The notes under the pieces are model-generated. The model was not told the origin of the DNA and made no database searches. It was given only the letters and a program-made list of their open reading frames with translations. This document shows, piece by piece, positions 20,840 to 24,663 of a stretch of DNA of 24,663 nucleotides. The DNA comes from Chlamydiota bacterium (GTDB lineage Bacteria > Chlamydiota > Chlamydiia > Chlamydiales > Rhabdochlamydiaceae): assembly GCA_011065225.1 (NCBI GenBank), contig JAAKFC010000006.1, positions 1-24,663 on the forward strand, given 5' to 3'. Positions within the stretch are counted from its first letter, which is position 1, and every line of letters starts with the position of its first letter. Position numbers and translations under genes: made by a program.

Positions 20840-21175
20840 TTAGTTTTTCTTCTTTTTTACATCACGGTAAATGATTTCTTTGCCGGCTTTAACGAAAATG
20901 AGCTCTTTCTTGCCTTCTTTGCCGATCTTCACTTTGAGTTTCAAAGGCTTTCCATCCTCATCACAGAGGCTCACATTGGAAATATGCATGGGGCCTTCCA
21001 TTTCAACAATTCCAGGTTGCATGCGCTGCTTAGGCTTGACATGCTTTTTTCGGATATTGAGGCCTTCAATCACAATGCGATCGCCATCTCTTGCAAGAAC
21101 ATTGCCCACCTGGCCTTTCTCGTTCCCAGCAATTACAACGACTTTAACCCCTTTTCGAATCCATTTATTACTCAT
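20840..21175 (-). CDS. rplX: 50S ribosomal protein L24
   Basis: A 111-aa assembly initiator. Its KOW motif is in KGVKVVVIAGNEKGQVGNVLA, followed by LNIRKKHVKPKQRMQPGIVEMEGPMHISNV. The start is the ATG at 21173-21175, 8 bp after rplN. Confidence 0.97.
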   Translation of the reverse strand: MSNKWIRKGVKVVVIAGNEKGQVGNVLARDGDRIVIEGLNIRKKHVKPKQRMQPGIVEMEGPMHISNVSLCDEDGKPLKLKVKIGKEGKKELIFVKAGKEIIYRDVKKKKN

Positions 21176-21183
21176 TGTTTCTC

Positions 21184-21552
21184 CTAAATGACCTCGGGTG
21201 CTAGAGAGGTGATTTTAATAAATCCCTTTTCACGAATTTCACGGGCAACCGGACCAAAAATGCGCGATCCTTTGGGGTTGTTTTTGTCATCGATGATCAC
21301 ACAGCTATTGTCATAAAAACGCAGGACCGATCCATCACGTCGTCTTATGTAACTTTTTGTGCGGACGATGACGCATCGGACAACTTCCCCTTTTTTGACA
21401 CTTCCATCGGGGCTGGCCTCTTTCACGGAGCAGATGATGATATCGCCCACACCCGCATAGCGCCTTTTCGAGCCCCCAAGGACTTTGAAACAGCGCACTC
21501 TCTTGGCTCCACTATTGTCAGCTACTTTTAAATCGGATTCTTGTTGAATCAT
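21184..21552 (-). CDS. rplN: 50S ribosomal protein L14
   Basis: A 122-aa protein: MIQQESDLKVADNSGAKRVRCFKVLGG, then VKKGEVVRCVIVRTKSYIRRRDGSVLRFYDNSCVIIDDK. The frame is open for 24 more codons upstream, but that part overlaps rpsQ and lacks L14 similarity. The ATG at 21550-21552 is the canonical L14 start. Confidence 0.97.
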   Translation of the reverse strand: MIQQESDLKVADNSGAKRVRCFKVLGGSKRRYAGVGDIIICSVKEASPDGSVKKGEVVRCVIVRTKSYIRRRDGSVLRFYDNSCVIIDDKNNPKGSRIFGPVAREIREKGFIKITSLAPEVI

Positions 21553-21562
21553 TTTTTTACCT

Positions 21563-21817
21563 TTACACAATCTCTTCCATGACTCTCCAGCGTTTGAGCT
21601 TAGAGAGAGGCCTTGTTTCCACAATGCGCACTTTTGTGCCTACTTTTATGTCTTGGTTTTCGCTGTGCGCATAGTATTTTTTTCCTCGAACGATAACTTT
21701 TTGTAGCAGCGGATACCTGATCTTCCGATCTACTCGGACAATGATAGTGTTTTGCATTTTATTGGATACAACGATCCCTTCGCGAATTTTTCGTTTTTGT
21801 GGTTTTCTAGCTTCCAT
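21563..21817 (-). CDS. rpsQ: 30S ribosomal protein S17
   Basis: An 84-aa OB-fold protein with REGIVVSNKMQNTIIVRVDRK and VGTKVRIVETRPLSKLKRWRVMEEI. Complete, 3 bp after rpmC. Confidence 0.97.
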   Translation of the reverse strand: MEARKPQKRKIREGIVVSNKMQNTIIVRVDRKIRYPLLQKVIVRGKKYYAHSENQDIKVGTKVRIVETRPLSKLKRWRVMEEIV

Positions 21818-21820
21818 AAA

Positions 21821-22021
21821 TTACACCTTTTCTCCTTTTTGGCTCAGGAGAGTAAGCACTCGAGCACGGTCCCTCTTTTTCTCTCCCAAAAGATGGGGCT
21901 TATCAATTTTCCGGGTCATGCTGATTTCATTTTTTAATTCAAAGATGTCTTTGGAGAGGTCACGAAAAAGGGCTTTTAATTCCTCCACAGACTGATCTTT
22001 AAATTCTTTCATTCTATCCAT
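21821..22021 (-). CDS. rpmC: 50S ribosomal protein L29
   Basis: A 66-aa two-helix protein at the exit tunnel: FKDQSVEELKALFRDLSKDIFELKNE, then KPHLLGEKKRDRARVLTLL. The MDRM start gives two possible ATG codons; the first is used, 2 bp after rplP. Confidence 0.95.
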   Translation of the reverse strand: MDRMKEFKDQSVEELKALFRDLSKDIFELKNEISMTRKIDKPHLLGEKKRDRARVLTLLSQKGEKV

Positions 22022-22023
22022 TG

Positions 22024-22443
22024 CTATATCCTCTCTACTCGTCGTACAAATCGGGTCCGAATCCCAAGCTTTGCATCAGCAAGACGAAGAGCTACCTGGG
22101 CTTCTTCTTCTTTCACACCACCTACTTCAAAGAGAATGCGTCCCGGGCGAACAACCGCTACCCAATGATCCGGGCTTCCTTTCCCTTTTCCCATTCGTGT
22201 TTCAGCAGGTTTCTTGGACACAGGTTTATCGGGGAAAATGCGAATCCAAACTTTGCCTTTTCTCTGGAAGTGGCGATTGATCGCAATACGGCAGGCTTCG
22301 ATTTGCCTGTGGTCGATGTGGCCTCGATCTAATGCTTGCATTCCAAAATCGCCAAATTCAACGAAATTTCCGCCTTTGCTCAGGCCCCGATGATTGCCTT
22401 TTTGTTGCTTTCGAAATTTTGTTCGCTTTGGCATCAGTGCCAT
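22024..22443 (-). CDS. rplP: 50S ribosomal protein L16
   Basis: A 139-aa protein beginning MALMPKRTKFRKQQKGNHRG, with MGKGKGSPDHWVAVVRPGRILFEVGG in the middle. It lies near the A-site tRNA elbow. AGGAG is 8 nt before the first ATG, which supports that start over the internal one at codon 4. The 88-bp leader contains a strong RNA hairpin. Confidence 0.97.
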   Translation of the reverse strand: MALMPKRTKFRKQQKGNHRGLSKGGNFVEFGDFGMQALDRGHIDHRQIEACRIAINRHFQRKGKVWIRIFPDKPVSKKPAETRMGKGKGSPDHWVAVVRPGRILFEVGGVKEEEAQVALRLADAKLGIRTRFVRRVERI

Positions 22444-22470
22444 TGTACTTTACTCCTAATTATTTAATTT

Positions 22471-22528
22471 AACTCGCCCCTATCTCTTTCGCTCGAAAGC
22501 GCCAAAAAAAGAGATCGGTGGGTAAGTT
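22471..22528 (-). promoter_or_regulatory. Structured RNA element between rpsC and rplP
   Basis: In the leftward transcript an 8-bp stem AUCUCUUU/AAAGAGAU (22482-22489 with 22508-22515) encloses a second stem CGCU-UUCG-AGCG (22490-22501) with a UUCG loop. Outer pairing AACU/AGUU and CCC/GGG can extend it. It ends about 27 nt before the rplP start codon and has no terminal U-tract, so it is not a plain terminator. It could be a processing site or a ribosomal-protein binding site. Confidence 0.55.
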
Positions 22529-22531
22529 GAA

Positions 22532-23164
22532 TTATTTAGCGGTTTCTTCGCCTTTATTGATCCAAACTTTCACCCCAATCGAGCCGTAGGTCGTCTCTGC
22601 GCGCGCGGTTGCATAATCGATATCTGCACGGAGAGTATGAAGGGGAATGCGGCCTTCCTTGTACCACTCAGTGCGGGCAATCTCTGCTCCACCAACACGT
22701 CCCGAAATCTGTACTTTGATTCCAGCAGCTCCTGCATCCATGGTGGCTAGCAAGGATTTCTTCAAAACACGCCGAAATGGAATTCTCCGCACGATTTGTT
22801 TGGCGATCCCCTCTGCTACGAGTTTTGCATCTAGATCGGGTCTTTTGATCTCTTCGACTTCTATCCAGACTTCTTTACCAGTCAAGGCTTTTAGATCTTT
22901 CCTTAGTGCTTCGATTTCAACGCCTTTTTTGCCGATCACAAGGCCAGGACGAGCTGTATGAATGGTCACTTCAATTTTTCCACTCATTCTCTTAATATGG
23001 AATCGAGAGCTCCCCACACACGCGGAGCGCCCGGACAAGAATTTACGGATTTTCCGATCTTCCTTCAAAAGATTGCCAAATTCTTTCTTATTGGCAAACC
23101 AAGTGGAAAGCCAACGTTTATTCATTACTAGTCGAAATCCAGTGGGGGATGTCTTCTGTCCCAT
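22532..23164 (-). CDS. rpsC: 30S ribosomal protein S3
   Basis: A 210-aa protein: MGQKTSPTGFRLVMNKRW at the start, a KH domain with VTIHTARPGLVIGKKGVEIEALRKDL, and the C-domain VQISGRVGGAEIARTEWYKEGRIPLHTLRADIDYA. Part of the mRNA entry site and helicase region. An 88-bp gap separates it from rplP, the widest before secY. Confidence 0.97.
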   Translation of the reverse strand: MGQKTSPTGFRLVMNKRWLSTWFANKKEFGNLLKEDRKIRKFLSGRSACVGSSRFHIKRMSGKIEVTIHTARPGLVIGKKGVEIEALRKDLKALTGKEVWIEVEEIKRPDLDAKLVAEGIAKQIVRRIPFRRVLKKSLLATMDAGAAGIKVQISGRVGGAEIARTEWYKEGRIPLHTLRADIDYATARAETTYGSIGVKVWINKGEETAK

Positions 23165-23188
23165 TTTAATTGTACTCCTATCTTCTCT

Positions 23189-23527
23189 CTAGCTTTCCGC
23201 ACCGACAATAACAGTAAAATGGCTCGTGCGCTTACAGATAGGCACACGACCACCGCGATTTTTGGGTTTTGACCGTTTGATAATCGGTCCGGGATCAATG
23301 CGTACTTCTTGTACTTTTAAATCTCTTCTCTGCACGCCATGAATAGTTTCAGCATTTGCGATTGCGCTCTTCAACGTCTTCAAAAGGAGCCTACCTCCTT
23401 TAAGACCACTATATTGCAGTTGCATCACAGCATCTTCTACGGCAAGTCCTCGAATCAGCCCAGCAGCAAGTCGAGCCTTTCGAGGGGCGATGCGGACGTA
23501 TTTGGTTAGAGCTCTTGATTGTTGCAT
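23189..23527 (-). CDS. rplV: 50S ribosomal protein L22
   Basis: A 112-aa protein with ALTKYVRIAPRKARLAAGLIRG and the tunnel-lining loop region IDPGPIIKRSKPKNRGGRVPICKRTSHFTVIV. Starts one base after the rpsS stop. Confidence 0.97.
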   Translation of the reverse strand: MQQSRALTKYVRIAPRKARLAAGLIRGLAVEDAVMQLQYSGLKGGRLLLKTLKSAIANAETIHGVQRRDLKVQEVRIDPGPIIKRSKPKNRGGRVPICKRTSHFTVIVGAES

Positions 23528-23528
23528 A

Positions 23529-23822
23529 TTATTTTCCTTTCTTTGCCGGCGCTGCCATTGCTTTTTTCACTGGGTGTCCTTTGAATGTTCTCGTAGGAGA
23601 AAATTCTCCAAGGCGATGCCCAACCATGTTCTCTGAAACAAAGACAGAGAGAAATTTCTTTCCGTTATGAACGTCAAATGTGAGTCCCACCATTTCTGGA
23701 ATGATCATCGAACGGCGCGACCATGTTTTGATGGATTTTTTCGTTCCCTCTCTATTTTGTTTGATTACCTTTTCAAGAAGGTGATGATCAACAAAGGGTC
23801 CTTTTCTCAGAGATCTTCCCAT
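23529..23822 (-). CDS. rpsS: 30S ribosomal protein S19
   Basis: A 97-aa head protein: MGRSLRKGPFVDHHLLEKV, then TWSRRSMIIPEMVGLTFDVHNGKKF and GHRLGEFSPTRTFKGH. Complete; 7 bp after rplB. Confidence 0.97.
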   Translation of the reverse strand: MGRSLRKGPFVDHHLLEKVIKQNREGTKKSIKTWSRRSMIIPEMVGLTFDVHNGKKFLSVFVSENMVGHRLGEFSPTRTFKGHPVKKAMAAPAKKGK

Positions 23823-23829
23823 ATTTTTC

Positions 23830-24663
23830 CTACTTCTTACGGCGTTTTACAATCCATTTATTCGATTTATTTTTGGGTCTTGTACGATATCCTTTGGTGT
23901 ACATACCCCAAGGAGTCTGTGGAATGTATCCATTATGTTTTCCTTCACCTCCACCGTGTGGATGGTCAACAGGGTTCATCGCTGTTCCACGAACGGTGGG
24001 GCGAAAACCCAGCCACCGTTTGCGACCTGCTTTCCCCTCGATACGGAGCATTTGTTCGCTATTAGAAACGGTTCCTAAGGTTGCGCGGCACTTTTCATTG
24101 ATAAGGCGCACCTCTCCAGAAGGCATTTTCAACGTAACATACCCCCCGCTGCGCGCCATGAGCTGAGCGGAAAGTCCAGCAGATCGAACGAGCTTCCCCC
24201 CCCGGTCAGGAGAGATTTCAACATTGTGAATCACAGAACCAAGAGGCATAGATTTGAGGCGCATACAATGGCCCACATTGAAGGGCGGCGCATCGCACGT
24301 CATGACTGCATCGCCTGCTTTCAGTCCTTCTGGAGCGATGATATAGCGCTTCTCACCATCGGCATAGTGCAATAGAGCAATATGGGCAGTCCGGTTGGGA
24401 TCATATTCGATAGATGCCACCTTTGCAGGGATATTTTCTTTGTCCCGTTTGAAATCAATGTCGCGGTAAAAGCGTTTATGACCACCACCGCGATGCCGAC
24501 AAGTGATGTGGCCATGATGGTTACGGCCATTTGTTCGCTTTTTGATTTTGAGCAAAGGTTTATGTGGCTTGACTGTCTGTTTACCTTCACGTGTCAACTG
24601 CTCATTGCTCGGTAAAACTAGCCAGCGTTGTCCAGGGGTTGTCGGACGAAATTTCTTAGTCAT
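23830..24663 (-). CDS. rplB: 50S ribosomal protein L2
   Basis: A 277-aa protein near the peptidyl transferase centre. It starts MTKKFRPTTPGQRWLVLP, has NHHGHITCRHRGGGHKRFYR and the conserved C-terminal MNPVDHPHGGGEGKHNG with the essential His. The ATG coincides with the window edge (24661-24663) and matches the usual L2 start, so the gene is probably complete. Upstream genes of the cluster lie outside the window. Confidence 0.97.
   Translation of the reverse strand: MTKKFRPTTPGQRWLVLPSNEQLTREGKQTVKPHKPLLKIKKRTNGRNHHGHITCRHRGGGHKRFYRDIDFKRDKENIPAKVASIEYDPNRTAHIALLHYADGEKRYIIAPEGLKAGDAVMTCDAPPFNVGHCMRLKSMPLGSVIHNVEISPDRGGKLVRSAGLSAQLMARSGGYVTLKMPSGEVRLINEKCRATLGTVSNSEQMLRIEGKAGRKRWLGFRPTVRGTAMNPVDHPHGGGEGKHNGYIPQTPWGMYTKGYRTRPKNKSNKWIVKRRKK

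Noticed and set aside
21553..21624. Longer N-terminus for L14
   Set aside because: It overlaps rpsQ and lies outside the conserved L14 start.
1..24663. CRISPR array, rRNA genes or insertion sequence
   Set aside because: No regularly spaced repeats with spacers, no rRNA motifs and no transposase were seen.

Overview
The window looks like a piece of a Chlamydiota chromosome, most likely from an amoeba-associated (environmental) lineage rather than the Chlamydiaceae. The main reason is the right two-thirds (about 13.0-24.7 kb). There a leftward ribosomal-protein/secY/rpoA cluster is followed directly by gapA and then by a small charged protein in the position of C. trachomatis CT504. From my knowledge of the family, that order is chlamydial. 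No rpsN, rpmD, infA or rpmJ is present in the cluster, which also fits. The genus cannot be fixed from the sequence alone.

Right region (12.2-24.66 kb, all minus strand). The order is rplB-rpsS-rplV-rpsC-rplP-rpmC-rpsQ-rplN-rplX-rplE-rpsH-rplF-rplR-rpsE-rplO-secY, a 102-bp gap with a candidate promoter, rpsM-rpsK-rpoA-rplQ, a hairpin terminator, then gapA with its own strong promoter and the CT504-position gene. Spacing is tight throughout. A large structured RNA element sits between rpsC and rplP.

Middle region (9.6-12.2 kb). A small lipoprotein gene has a perfect 12-bp hairpin over its ribosome binding site. Next to it is a 531-aa multi-pass membrane protein of unknown function. This gene is bracketed by a 172-bp direct repeat, because the 3' end of the lipoprotein gene has been duplicated beyond it. 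Next is a complete tRNA-Leu(UAA) gene.

Left region (0.24-9.7 kb) is an accessory region built by two successive integrations into that tRNA-Leu gene. Two 54-bp copies of the tRNA 3' half remain as scars, at 240-293 and 2079-2132. Both break off just past the anticodon loop. The inner element (about 2.13-9.69 kb) carries a tyrosine recombinase, two small HTH-type proteins, a DUF3987 primase/helicase-like protein, a HGGxSTG protein, two unknowns, and a cargo set of a chloramphenicol-phosphotransferase-like kinase, a GNAT acetyltransferase and a GNAT-Nudix fusion. I see no capsid, tail or conjugation genes, so it resembles a satellite-like or mobilisable integrative element. A paired motif, AGTGTGCC-N3-AGTGTGCC, lies 110-118 bp inside each core site and again near the integrase promoter. 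It probably marks arm-type integrase sites. The outer remnant (about 0.29-2.13 kb) carries one gene, a membrane-anchored protein with a macrodomain/PARG-like C-terminus. The far left edge holds the C-terminal part of a Fic protein.

The strongest unusual signal is the inner scar. All seven of its differences from the resident tRNA preserve base pairing. It therefore looks like the 3' half of a different, once functional tRNA-Leu carried in by the first element and later displaced by the second.
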